From assembly GCA_002390745.1 (NCBI GenBank), contig DGQK01000029.1, positions 1 to 11,101 on the forward strand: 11,101 nucleotides of DNA. The letters run 5' to 3'. Both the position numbers and the translations under genes were made by a program. Source of the stretch: Bacteroidetes bacterium UBA4416. Lineage in GTDB: Bacteria; Bacteroidota; Bacteroidia; B-17B0; Aurantibacillaceae. Under the pieces are notes generated by a model. That model had not been told where the DNA came from and searched no databases. It was given only the letters and a program-made list of their open reading frames with translations. Below, in pieces: positions 1 through 6,683 of this stretch. Numbering within the stretch: the first letter of the stretch is position 1; every line of letters starts with the position of its first letter.

Positions 1-1
1 T

Positions 2-136
2 TTTTCATCAAGGAAAAAAGAATATGAAACTAAAAAACAATTTTTCTTGATAGGCGCAGCCAAAGCCACCGTAGAATCTTTTCCTCAGCCCTACGCTATT
101 CCATTGGCATTTGATTTTAACATTTATGGTTCATAA
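2..136 (+). CDS. Possible C-terminal end of an upstream gene (partial)
   Basis: The second reading frame is open from the window edge for 44 codons and stops at TAA 134-136. It ends ...ATVESFPQPYAIPLAFDFN then IYGS. The second half reads like natural protein, with mixed hydrophobic, proline and glycine residues, whereas the first 16 residues are lysine-rich and come from A-rich DNA. The stop lies 17 nt before the next ATG (154), and no good -7 box is seen between them, which would fit co-transcription. I do not recognise the family. An open stretch this short could be chance, so this is tentative; the sequence left of the window would settle it. Confidence 0.4.
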   Translation, partial: FSSRKKEYETKKQFFLIGAAKATVESFPQPYAIPLAFDFNIYGS

Positions 137-153
137 ACCTTAAAACCAACCAT

Positions 154-591
154 ATGAAAAACCTTTTCATCCTCGCAATGCTTGTGCTGGGCACAGGCGC
201 TGCAACACAAGTAAAAGCACAACAACCCGCAGTCGTGATCAGCGACAAAACAGGCTGGCACAAGATCGGCGAAACCAAGGTAGACTTCACCAAAGACCAC
301 GATGAAGTGGCCGTGATCGGGGCCGACAAATTCGCCACCATGAAATTTAAAGTGACCGACGCCCCGATCGACATCATCAGCGCGGAAATTTTCTACGAAA
401 GCGGCGACAACCAAAAAGTGAACTTAGGCTATGCCATCAAGTCTCCGGGCGAGAGCAAAGTCATCGACCTGAACGGCGGCGAGCGCGCCATTAAAAAAAT
501 CGTGTTCAACTACAAAACCATCCCGAACTACAAAGACAAAAAAGCGCACGTAGAGATCTGGGGTAACAAAACCAACGCGGATAAGAAATAA
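154..591 (+). CDS. Secreted DUF2541-like protein
   Basis: A 145-residue protein of unknown function. Residues 1-22 form a Sec signal peptide (MKN, a hydrophobic stretch, then VKA before QQ), so the mature protein is probably periplasmic. The mature part is a single domain rich in predicted beta strands. Its layout is a W-x-x-IG start (residues about 35-38), then a charged DHDEV segment, a FATMKFKV strand, IISAEIFY, and near the end KVIDLNGGERAIKKIVFNY and AHVEIWG. This W..G / G.F..I...V / IDL.G..R.I..V...Y / A.V.I.G pattern is how I remember DUF2541-type proteins. The assignment is from memory and should be checked by profile search. The ATG at 154 is the only start that places the signal peptide at the N-terminus. 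No strong ribosome-binding site is visible, as is usual in Bacteroidota. Confidence 0.85.
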   Translation: MKNLFILAMLVLGTGAATQVKAQQPAVVISDKTGWHKIGETKVDFTKDHDEVAVIGADKFATMKFKVTDAPIDIISAEIFYESGDNQKVNLGYAIKSPGESKVIDLNGGERAIKKIVFNYKTIPNYKDKKAHVEIWGNKTNADKK

Positions 592-597
592 TTGAAT

Positions 598-708
598 AAA
601 GGAACACGGAAAAGGCTGATTAACGGGACCGGCACAGATCAGGAATGCATTTCCTTCATCAGAACCTGTGCAAAATCCCTTTCATCCGTTTAAAATCCGT
701 GTTCCTTT
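598..708 (+). repeat. Nested long inverted repeat running into T7; possible terminator of the DUF2541-like gene
   Basis: Perfect 13-nt arms AAAGGAACACGGA (598-610) and TCCGTGTTCCTTT (696-708) enclose further nested pairings. These are TTAACGG (620-626) with CCGTTTAA (686-693, one bulge), GCACAG (632-637) with CTGTGC (666-671), and AGGAA (641-645) with TTCCT (651-655) around the loop TGCAT. The right arm merges into seven T (706-712). The whole 111-nt segment can therefore fold into one long imperfect hairpin just after the stop codon at 591. It could act as an extended intrinsic terminator, a small RNA, or a miniature repeat. The pairings are read directly; the function is inferred. Confidence 0.6.
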
Positions 709-715
709 TTTTATT

Positions 716-723
716 TACCTTCG
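716..723 (+). promoter_or_regulatory. Candidate -7 box (TACCTTCG) for the DUF4431 lipoprotein gene
   Basis: TACCTTCG matches the Bacteroidota sigma-A -7 consensus TAnnTTTG at all but one position and sits 5 nt before the ATG at 729. That implies a very short leader or a leaderless transcript. No clear TTG is visible at the expected -33 distance. It argues against the longer in-frame start at 645, which would lie upstream of the promoter. Confidence 0.4.
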
Positions 724-728
724 CATAT

Positions 729-1169
729 ATGAAACAGATCGTCATCATCGCATCCCTGGCCCTGGCGGCCTGCACCACCAACCCACAGGCGGAGGGCGAA
801 GCAAGGGAAACCAAAAAAGAAAACGCTGCCGAATACCAGTACGAGCCTGCGGTATCCACCATCCACGGGACCTTGTCAACGAAAGTGTATTGGGGACCTC
901 CGGGCTATGGCGAAGATACCACGGTAGACGAACGCGAAAATGTGTACCTGCTGCTGCTCGACAAGGGCATCAACATTCCGGCTCCCAAAAAAGACCTGAG
1001 CGACGGCTATAACGGCGCCATCCATAACGTGATGCAGCTCCAGCTGGTCAATCAACAAAACCTCGATGCCTACCTCAATAAAGAGGTGACCGTTACCGGC
1101 ACCTTGTTCGGCGCACAAACCGGGCATCACCATACCGATGTGCTGCTCGATGTGAAGAGCATCCACTAA
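729..1169 (+). CDS. DUF4431-type lipoprotein
   Basis: A 146-residue lipoprotein. Starting at ATG 729 gives a textbook SPII signal, MKQIVIIASLALAAC, with the lipobox LAAC and lipidated Cys15. The longer in-frame start at 645 would bury this signal behind 28 residues and is rejected. After a charged linker (residues about 16-40, EGEARETKKENAAEY) the domain has YEPAVSTIHGTLSTKVYWGPPGYGED, then NVYLLLLDKGINIPA, and a C-terminal VTVTGTLFGAQTGHHHTDVL segment with three consecutive histidines (133-135). The GPP-Y...LLLD...VTGTLF.A.TGHHHT.VL pattern fits DUF4431 as I remember it; no molecular role is known to me. The histidine cluster might bind metal, but that is a guess. The gene is followed by a strong terminator at 1303-1334. 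Confidence 0.88.
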   Translation: MKQIVIIASLALAACTTNPQAEGEARETKKENAAEYQYEPAVSTIHGTLSTKVYWGPPGYGEDTTVDERENVYLLLLDKGINIPAPKKDLSDGYNGAIHNVMQLQLVNQQNLDAYLNKEVTVTGTLFGAQTGHHHTDVLLDVKSIH

Positions 1170-1302
1170 AGATCTGTTTTTTTCCAGGAGCTGTTCTGAT
1201 TTCTATAAGCAGGAAATGCAATATATTCTTGCTTTTCAGACCTGATCCATGTTTTAGAAATACAGAAGGTTACTTCGAGAACACATTCACCAAACTAAAT
1301 AA

Positions 1303-1334
1303 AAAAGCAGCCAATAAATGTGTTGGCTGCTTTT
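1303..1334. terminator. Bidirectional intrinsic terminator between convergent genes
   Basis: A perfect 12-bp stem, AAAAGCAGCCAA (1303-1314) with TTGGCTGCTTTT (1323-1334), and an 8-nt loop. A-rich sequence on the left and T-rich on the right allow it to work on both strands. It can terminate the DUF4431 gene from the left and the yfhO-like gene (stop at 1385) from the right. Confidence 0.85.
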
Positions 1335-1342
1335 CTGTTTTA

Positions 1343-1379
1343 ATCTGCGCCAATCTCTCCGATCAGCGTTATCAGCGTT
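1343..1379. repeat. Short 9-nt-period tandem repeat (ATCAGCGTT units)
   Basis: Four consecutive units of 10, 9, 9 and 9 nt each begin with ATC on the plus strand: ATCTGCGCCA, ATCTCTCCG, ATCAGCGTT and ATCAGCGTT. The last two are identical. On the minus strand they read AACGCTGAT, AACGCTGAT, CGGAGAGAT and TGGCGCAGAT. The tract lies 5 nt beyond the yfhO-like stop codon, between that stop and the terminator. Confidence 0.6.
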
Positions 1380-1384
1380 CCATT

Positions 1385-3952
1385 TTAATTCTTATACTGT
1401 AGCTCCTGTTTCTTAGCTGCCATGTATACGCCTGCGGCTACACTCAGCAATAAAAGAATGGAGCCGATGAGCGCAATGGTATTTCCTGTTTTGTAGATGG
1501 AAGGCTCAAACTTAAATTCCACCCGGTGCTTTCCTGCCGGGATCTCCATGCCCCTCAGCACATAATCCACACAGGTATGCGGCGTGAGCTTGCCGTCGAT
1601 GTAAGCATTCCAGCCTTTAGGGTAATAGATCTCCGAGAATACCGCAAAGCCTTTGTCATTGGCTTCGGTTTCATACACCAGGTCGTTGGGCTTGTACGAC
1701 ATTAAGGTAATTTTCCCCTCGTTGCTGTAAGAATCACCTACAGGAGCCAGCTCTTTGTTCTTCTGCTGGATGATGGCCTCGCGTTTGGTATTGACGTTGT
1801 AGAGGCCCACAATTTCCGAATCGGCATTGGCTACCGTTTTAATGTGCTTCACAAACCAGGCATTGCCGTTGGCCTGCGGGTTTTTGATGGGCACCGTTTG
1901 CTCTTTGGTAGGCACCACCACATATTTGGTATTGAGCATATTGAGCACGTTGAGCTTCGCCATGTGAATGTTCATCAGGGAATCATTCTGCACCGCGGCA
2001 TTAAGGCCATCGTAAAACATCCCGATCTCCTTATCGAGGTGGAAATCGATGAGCTCCTGGTATTTTTTGAGCTTGGCGCCATGGTAGCCACCGATGGATT
2101 TATGGTAGTACGAAGTGGCCGCATCGTTCCAGGTGCTCACCGACAGGTTCAGCACGCGGTAGTCGAGGCTCTTATCGGCCAGGATCTCCTCGTCGGCCGC
2201 CGATTTGGCCGGTGGGGCCTCATACTGCGACTTAGGCACGAAATTGCTTTTGTTCAGGTAGCGGTCGGCCACGGGCCAGAGATCGGCCACCAGGAAAATA
2301 CCAATAGCCACCAGGAACAATTCCGTTTTTAATTTTTTGGTCACATACAGGAACAGGAAGCCTGCCGATAAGGCGATGAACACCAGCGAGCGCATGGCAT
2401 CGCTTCTGAAGATCGCTTCCCGTGCCTTTTCAAGGTTTGCCAGGTAGTCGGGCATGAACTGCGCAATCTGAGCATCCGTAGCGCCGCTCTGCTTAAACTG
2501 GTTAGCCGTTTGCACCTCTTCGCCGGCGGCAAGAAAGGTGTTGGTAACCGTTGGCGCCAGCCAGCTGATGAGGCAGAAACCACCTATCACGGCCACCGAC
2601 ACGATCAGCGCCGTTTTCATATCAATCGCCTTTTTTATTCCGGGGAAGGAAACCGTGGTGTTGCTGGTTGAGGCCTTGATGAACTTATCCAGGGCCAGAA
2701 CCGCCAGCAGCGGGATCGTGAGCTCGGCGATCACGAGGATCATGGACACGGCGCGGAATTTATTGTAGCCCGGCACATAATGCATGAAAAACTCCGTGAG
2801 CCCCATAAAATGCTTGCCCCAGGCCAGCATCACCGAAAGCAGCGTGGCCGCAAAGAGTGCCCATTTCAGCGGGTGGTCCACAATGATGAGCCCCAGGAAA
2901 GCCAGGAGCATGACGATGGCGCCGATGTACACCGGCCCGCTCGTAAACGGCTGGTCGCCGAAATAAGCGCTGCTGCCCGCAATCTGCTCGCGCATCTGCG
3001 GATCCACATTCTTCAGCGCGTCTTTATCCGTGCTGGCAATGGCCGCCGAGCCGCCGCCTTTGAAGTTCGGGATCAGGAAGGTAAAGGTTTCCCCTACCCC
3101 ATAGCTCCACTGCGTGGCATAATCCTTATCGAGGCCCGAGGTAATATTCTCTTTATTGGTTTGTTTGTTGGCATTGATGGTAAGCTCCGTTTTGCCGCGC
3201 GTGGTATACTTGCTGTATTCGTAAGTGGCCAGGAGGTTGCCGGCATTGGGCAATACGCCGATGATGGACGCAACGGCGAATAAAGCAAGGCCTTTATAAA
3301 ACGGAATGGTTTGCTTGTTTTTGATGGCATAGGCATAGTACGACACAAACACAATGGCAAACAGGATAAAGCCGTAGTAGGAAATCTGCACGTGGTTGGC
3401 ATTAAGCTCCATCGCCATAAACAGGGCGCTTACCGCAAAGCCCAGCCAGTAGCGGCCCCGCATCAGCAAAATAATACCGCCCAGTAAGGGCGCCAGGTAA
3501 CCGATGGCGTTGGCCTTGGAGTTGTGCCCCGCTTCGATGATGATGAAAAAATAGGAGGAGAAGCCGTAGGCCAGCGCCCCCACCATGGCCAGCCAGGGAT
3601 TGATCTCGAGGCAGAGCAGCAAAATAAAAAAGCCTACAAAATACAGGAAGATGTAACCGGCAGGATGCGGTAAAAAGGCATGAAAGGCCTTATCGATCGT
3701 TCCCAGCCAGTTGCCCGAATAGATGGTGGACACCTGGTAAGCCGGCATGCCGCCGAACATGGAATTGGTCCACAAGGCCTCGCTGTGCTCCGTCTTGCGG
3801 AAATCGGCCGCCTCACGGCTCATGCCCCTGAACCGCACAATATCTCCCTGCATCAGGGATTTGCCGGAAAACAAAGGACCGAACTGGATGATGTTGATAA
3901 TGGCGAAAACAGCAATGGCCACAATGTATGGCAGGAACTTCTTAATATTCAT
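1385..3952 (-). CDS. YfhO-family integral membrane protein (GT-C fold)
   Basis: An 855-residue multi-pass membrane protein. It has an N-terminal helix (residues about 6-28), then a soluble loop with QGD (35-37) and WTNSMFGGMPAYQ (61-73), then EAGHNSKANAIGYLAPLLGG (about 140-159) and many further hydrophobic segments. A large soluble region in the C-terminal third (YRVLNLSVSTWNDAATSYYH ... YYPKGWNAYIDGK) precedes a last helix near the C-terminus. This matches the YfhO family (PF09586), proteins with a GT-C-like fold. The Bacillus and Listeria members act in lipoteichoic acid glycosylation; in Bacteroidota the substrate is unknown, so a lipid-linked sugar transferase role is only inference. I chose ATG 3952 (MNIKKFLPYI) rather than the in-frame ATG at 4000, because a perfect -7 box (3970-3977) lies between them and the first 16 residues do not look like protein. 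It is divergent from the ABC exporter. Confidence 0.93.
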   Translation of the reverse strand: MNIKKFLPYIVAIAVFAIINIIQFGPLFSGKSLMQGDIVRFRGMSREAADFRKTEHSEALWTNSMFGGMPAYQVSTIYSGNWLGTIDKAFHAFLPHPAGYIFLYFVGFFILLLCLEINPWLAMVGALAYGFSSYFFIIIEAGHNSKANAIGYLAPLLGGIILLMRGRYWLGFAVSALFMAMELNANHVQISYYGFILFAIVFVSYYAYAIKNKQTIPFYKGLALFAVASIIGVLPNAGNLLATYEYSKYTTRGKTELTINANKQTNKENITSGLDKDYATQWSYGVGETFTFLIPNFKGGGSAAIASTDKDALKNVDPQMREQIAGSSAYFGDQPFTSGPVYIGAIVMLLAFLGLIIVDHPLKWALFAATLLSVMLAWGKHFMGLTEFFMHYVPGYNKFRAVSMILVIAELTIPLLAVLALDKFIKASTSNTTVSFPGIKKAIDMKTALIVSVAVIGGFCLISWLAPTVTNTFLAAGEEVQTANQFKQSGATDAQIAQFMPDYLANLEKAREAIFRSDAMRSLVFIALSAGFLFLYVTKKLKTELFLVAIGIFLVADLWPVADRYLNKSNFVPKSQYEAPPAKSAADEEILADKSLDYRVLNLSVSTWNDAATSYYHKSIGGYHGAKLKKYQELIDFHLDKEIGMFYDGLNAAVQNDSLMNIHMAKLNVLNMLNTKYVVVPTKEQTVPIKNPQANGNAWFVKHIKTVANADSEIVGLYNVNTKREAIIQQKNKELAPVGDSYSNEGKITLMSYKPNDLVYETEANDKGFAVFSEIYYPKGWNAYIDGKLTPHTCVDYVLRGMEIPAGKHRVEFKFEPSIYKTGNTIALIGSILLLLSVAAGVYMAAKKQELQYKN

Positions 3953-3969
3953 GAATAAGGGTTTTAGGG

Positions 3970-3977
3970 CAAATATA
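3970..3977 (-). promoter_or_regulatory. -7 box (TATATTTG) for the yfhO-like gene
   Basis: On the minus strand the sequence reads TATATTTG, a full match to the Bacteroidota -7 consensus TAnnTTTG, ending 17 nt before the ATG at 3952. The region where a -33 TTG is expected has only a weak TGTT. The box decides the start codon, since the longer reading frame begins upstream of it. Confidence 0.55.
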
Positions 3978-4040
3978 ATAATAATCCCATCGTGGAACAC
4001 GACCGGAAATGAGGATGATTATAAGGGGCTTTCGTTCCAA

Positions 4041-4122
4041 TCTCCGCAAAAAAGGCAGCGGAGGATTTCCACGGCAATCCCGGGCGCATGCGATGCCTGT
4101 TTTTATTGAGTTAAGCCCGGGA
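4041..4122. other. Two consecutive inverted repeats in the divergent intergenic region
   Basis: First hairpin: CTCCGC (4042-4047) with GCGGAG (4058-4063), extendable by a G-T pair. Second: TCCCGGGC (4078-4085) with GCCCGGGA (4115-4122), an 8-bp stem with a 29-nt loop, followed by ATTTTTTAAAT. They lie between the two divergent -7 boxes. The second resembles a plus-strand terminator, but no plus-strand gene lies upstream of it. It could insulate the exporter from stray transcription, shape a longer leader, or be a repeat remnant. Confidence 0.4.
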
Positions 4123-4155
4123 ATTTTTTAAATCCCGAAACCTGCATTTTATTTG

Positions 4156-4163
4156 TATTTTAG
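4156..4163 (+). promoter_or_regulatory. Candidate -7 box (TATTTTAG) for the ABC exporter gene
   Basis: TATTTTAG differs from TAnnTTTG at one position and ends 7 nt before the ATG at 4171. It overlaps the in-frame TTG at 4153, which makes that longer start unlikely. No convincing -33 element is visible. Confidence 0.35.
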
Positions 4164-4170
4164 CAGGCAC

Positions 4171-6018
4171 ATGAAAAAGCTTTTTTCGGTCTTTAAATAC
4201 ACCAAAAACTACAGAAAGGAAACCAGCCTGAATATTTTTTTCAACGTTTTGTTTTCTATATTCTCTGTGTTTTCCATCACGCTGGTCATTCCTTTTCTTA
4301 AGCTCATCTTCGACAGCGACATGGGCGATTACCAGGAATTGCTGGCCAATGGCCTGCCCCCAATGGAGTACACCGCCAAATACGCCTCTGCCTGGGGCTA
4401 TTACCAGATGGCAGCGCTCATTGTGGTTTATGGCAAATCCAAAGTGCTGATGTGGATCTGCCTCACCGTATTTGTGATGACCTTTCTGAAGAATATCTGC
4501 CGGTATTTTGCGATGTACTTTCTCGCCCCTATCCGGAATGGTGTTGTAAAGGACCTTCGTAACAAGATGATGAAAAAATCGCTGGAGCTGCCGCTCTCCT
4601 ATTTCAGCGATGAGCGCAAAGGCGATACGATGAGCCGTATGACCACCGATGTCATCGAGATCGAATGGTCCATCATGCAGACCCTCGAGCTCATCTTCCG
4701 GGAACCCTTGCTGATCCTCATTTCCCTGGCCACACTCATTGTGCTCAGCCCCTACCTGACGCTGTACGTTTTTTTACTATTGCCGGTAGCCGGCCTGGCA
4801 GTAGCCCTGGTGAGCCGCAGCCTGAAGAGCCGCTCTGCCAAAGGAAAGGCCGTCTTCGGGCAATTGTTCAACATCATGGAGGAAACACTTGGCGCCATGA
4901 AAGTCATTAAGGCCTTCACCGGAGAACGCTTTGTACAGAAGCGCTTCGAAAACGTCAATGCGGAATACAATAAGATCGCTATCGGGCTTTACCGCCGTGG
5001 CGACCTGGCTTCGCCCATGAGCGAAACCCTGGTACTGGGGGTGCTCATGCTGATTTTGTTCATCGGCGGGATCATGGTGATCGACAGTAACAGCAGCCTC
5101 ACCGCCGAAAGCTTTATCGGTTATTTTGCGGTAGCCTCGCAGATCGTTCCGCCCATCAAGCAGATCACCCTGGCCTATAACAACATTCAGAAAGGCATCG
5201 CCTCCGAAGAGCGCATCGAGAAGATCCTTCATGCCGAAAACCCGATCGTGAATAAGCCGGATGCCAGTATCCTCGGTACCTTCAACAACAGCATTGTCTT
5301 CAACCACGTGTCTTTCGCCTACCACAAAGGCGATTCGGGCTACGTGCTCAAAAACATCAACCTGACCATTCCGAAAGGAAAAACCGTGGCGCTCGTCGGG
5401 CAAAGCGGCAGCGGAAAAACCACCATGGCCGATATGATCCCGCGCTTCTACGATACCGATCTCGGCGAGATCCTCATCGACGGCATTGCCATCAAGGACA
5501 TGGACATTGACAGCCTGAGGAAGCAGATCGGCGTGGTAACCCAGGAAAGCATCTTATTCAACGATACCATCGAGCACAACATCACCTTCGGCCTCGACAG
5601 CTACGACAAAGAAAAAGTGATCGAAGCAGCGAAGATCGCCAATGCGCATGAGTTCATCATGCAGCAGCCCAACGGCTACGACACCAACATCGGCGACCGC
5701 GGCGGCAAGCTCAGCGGCGGGCAGCGGCAGCGCATCAGCATTGCACGCGCCATTCTGAAAAATCCGCCGATCCTCATCCTCGATGAAGCCACAAGCGCGC
5801 TGGATACCGAAAGCGAGCGCCTGGTGCAGGATGCCCTCAATAACCTGATGAAGAACCGCACCAGCATCGTTATTGCGCACCGCCTGAGCACCATTGTGAA
5901 TGCCGACGAGATTGTGGTGATGAACCAGGGCGAGCTCATCGAGCAAGGCTCTCACAAAGAGCTGCTGGAAAAAAACGGCGTGTACAGGAAACTGTACGAG
6001 ATGCAGAATTTTAAGTAA
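4171..6018 (+). CDS. MsbA-type ABC exporter, fused permease and ATPase
   Basis: A 615-residue half-transporter that should work as a homodimer in the inner membrane. Residues 1 to about 330 form the six-helix type IV exporter domain: first helix about 20-47, second about 92-118, with the intracellular helix motif SYFSDERKGDTMSRMTTD at 143-160. The ATPase domain (about 355-615) is complete. It has Walker A GQSGSGKT (410-417), Q-loop Q458, signature LSGGQ (514-518), Walker B ILILDEATSALD with D538 and catalytic E539, and switch H570. The segment between the first two helices (about 48-90) is longer than I expect for E. coli MsbA. In Bacteroidota such proteins are usually annotated as MsbA-like lipid A or multidrug exporters; the substrate cannot be read from sequence. 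ATG 4171 (MKKLFSVFKY) is preferred over the in-frame TTG at 4153. It is divergent from the YfhO-type gene, and a REP-like hairpin pair follows its stop. Confidence 0.95.
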   Translation: MKKLFSVFKYTKNYRKETSLNIFFNVLFSIFSVFSITLVIPFLKLIFDSDMGDYQELLANGLPPMEYTAKYASAWGYYQMAALIVVYGKSKVLMWICLTVFVMTFLKNICRYFAMYFLAPIRNGVVKDLRNKMMKKSLELPLSYFSDERKGDTMSRMTTDVIEIEWSIMQTLELIFREPLLILISLATLIVLSPYLTLYVFLLLPVAGLAVALVSRSLKSRSAKGKAVFGQLFNIMEETLGAMKVIKAFTGERFVQKRFENVNAEYNKIAIGLYRRGDLASPMSETLVLGVLMLILFIGGIMVIDSNSSLTAESFIGYFAVASQIVPPIKQITLAYNNIQKGIASEERIEKILHAENPIVNKPDASILGTFNNSIVFNHVSFAYHKGDSGYVLKNINLTIPKGKTVALVGQSGSGKTTMADMIPRFYDTDLGEILIDGIAIKDMDIDSLRKQIGVVTQESILFNDTIEHNITFGLDSYDKEKVIEAAKIANAHEFIMQQPNGYDTNIGDRGGKLSGGQRQRISIARAILKNPPILILDEATSALDTESERLVQDALNNLMKNRTSIVIAHRLSTIVNADEIVVMNQGELIEQGSHKELLEKNGVYRKLYEMQNFK

Positions 6019-6037
6019 CACCATTATCTTATACACC

Positions 6038-6093
6038 CGATGGTTTCGAGAGCCTCAACCATCGCTTGTTGACTGAGGCTCTCGAAGTCAACA
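6038..6093. repeat. Inverted pair of REP-like hairpins with complementary loops
   Basis: Two palindromic units share the 13-nt core TGAGGCTCTCGAA in opposite orientation. In unit 1 the core is on the minus strand (6045-6057), enclosed by CGATGG (6038-6043) and CCATCG (6059-6064). In unit 2 it is on the plus strand (6074-6086), enclosed by TGTTGAC (6067-6073) and GTCAACA (6087-6093). The two stems are unrelated in sequence but each is self-complementary, while the core is identical. The two cores can also pair with each other as one 13-bp hairpin with a 16-nt loop. This is the layout of a bacterial interspersed mosaic element built from REP-type units, placed 19 nt after the exporter stop and 8 nt before the next ATG. 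Confidence 0.7.
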
Positions 6094-6101
6094 AACGGAT
6101 T

Positions 6102-6674
6102 ATGAAATCAGCACAGAAAAACACTTTAGCCAAATTAACGCTATCAGTCTTGAGTATCTATTTCTTAAGCTCCTGCGGAGAAAGTAAACCGGAATCAAAT
6201 GCCCTTCCTGTAGAAACTCGGGCAACACAAGTTAGCACCGATACCCTCGACTTCGCTACATTGCCGTCGGATAGCTCCACGCACCTGATTACCGGCTTCC
6301 CGAGAAATCTGGAAGCAGCAACGCTTACCGGCGCCGATCAGCGCCTTATTGATTCCCTCATGGAAGCTGTGGCCATGGATTACAACAAGCAGCTGCTTTC
6401 TCAGAAAGCCAGGCCGGCAGATACGACAGCCCTGGCACCTTCGCCGATCGATCTGAAAACTTACAAAAAGCAATACATTGCCGTGCTCAACGCCAAAGGC
6501 GAAAAAGAAGTGTGGGCCAATTGCTTTTGCAAAGCCATTGAGAAGCGCATCGAATTCGTGGACTGGAAAAAGACCCCGGTAAAAGTGATTGACGGCGGCA
6601 ACTGCTTTTTCAATGTGAAGCTGAACCTCGCGCAACGCAAGGCTTATGATTTGAAAGTGAATAAGGGAGCATAA
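6102..6674 (+). CDS. Lipoprotein of unknown function
   Basis: A 190-residue protein with an SPII signal: positively charged N-terminus, hydrophobic stretch LTLSVLSIYFL, and lipobox LSSC with Cys25. ATG 6102 gives this signal directly; the in-frame start at 6066 would add 12 residues encoded by the REP-like repeat and is rejected. A Ser/Thr/Pro-rich linker (about 26-65) leads into a folded part with helix-like segments (ADQRLIDSLMEAVAMDYNKQ), then KTYKKQYIAVLNAKGEKEVWANCFC and a C-terminal VKVIDGGNCFFNVKLNLAQR segment. Three cysteines in the mature domain (two in NCFC, one in GGNCFF) could form disulfides. I recognise no named family; similar small lipoproteins occur in Bacteroidota. It may be read through from the exporter 83 nt upstream. 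It ends 9 nt from the convergent pyrF stop with no room for a terminator between them. Confidence 0.85.
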   Translation: MKSAQKNTLAKLTLSVLSIYFLSSCGESKPESNALPVETRATQVSTDTLDFATLPSDSSTHLITGFPRNLEAATLTGADQRLIDSLMEAVAMDYNKQLLSQKARPADTTALAPSPIDLKTYKKQYIAVLNAKGEKEVWANCFCKAIEKRIEFVDWKKTPVKVIDGGNCFFNVKLNLAQRKAYDLKVNKGA

Positions 6675-6683
6675 CTCCCAGGG

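Noticed and set aside
8..50. Bulged inverted repeat TCAAGGAAAAA with TTTTTCTTGA near the left edge
   Set aside because: The pairing is A/T-rich with a 22-nt loop and a bulge, within reach of chance in this A-rich stretch, and may lie inside a coding tail.
645..728. N-terminal extension of the DUF4431 lipoprotein
   Set aside because: It would place 28 residues before a perfect lipoprotein signal peptide and would start upstream of the candidate -7 box, inside the inverted repeat.
1844..3283. Plus-strand frames opposite the yfhO-like gene
   Set aside because: Composition and lack of any recognisable domain mark them as shadows of the YfhO-family gene.
4777..6036. Minus-strand frames of 208 and 160 residues opposite the ABC exporter
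   Set aside because: The plus strand encodes an exporter with every ATPase motif intact; the antisense frames are rich in His, Asp and Val, typical of shadows.
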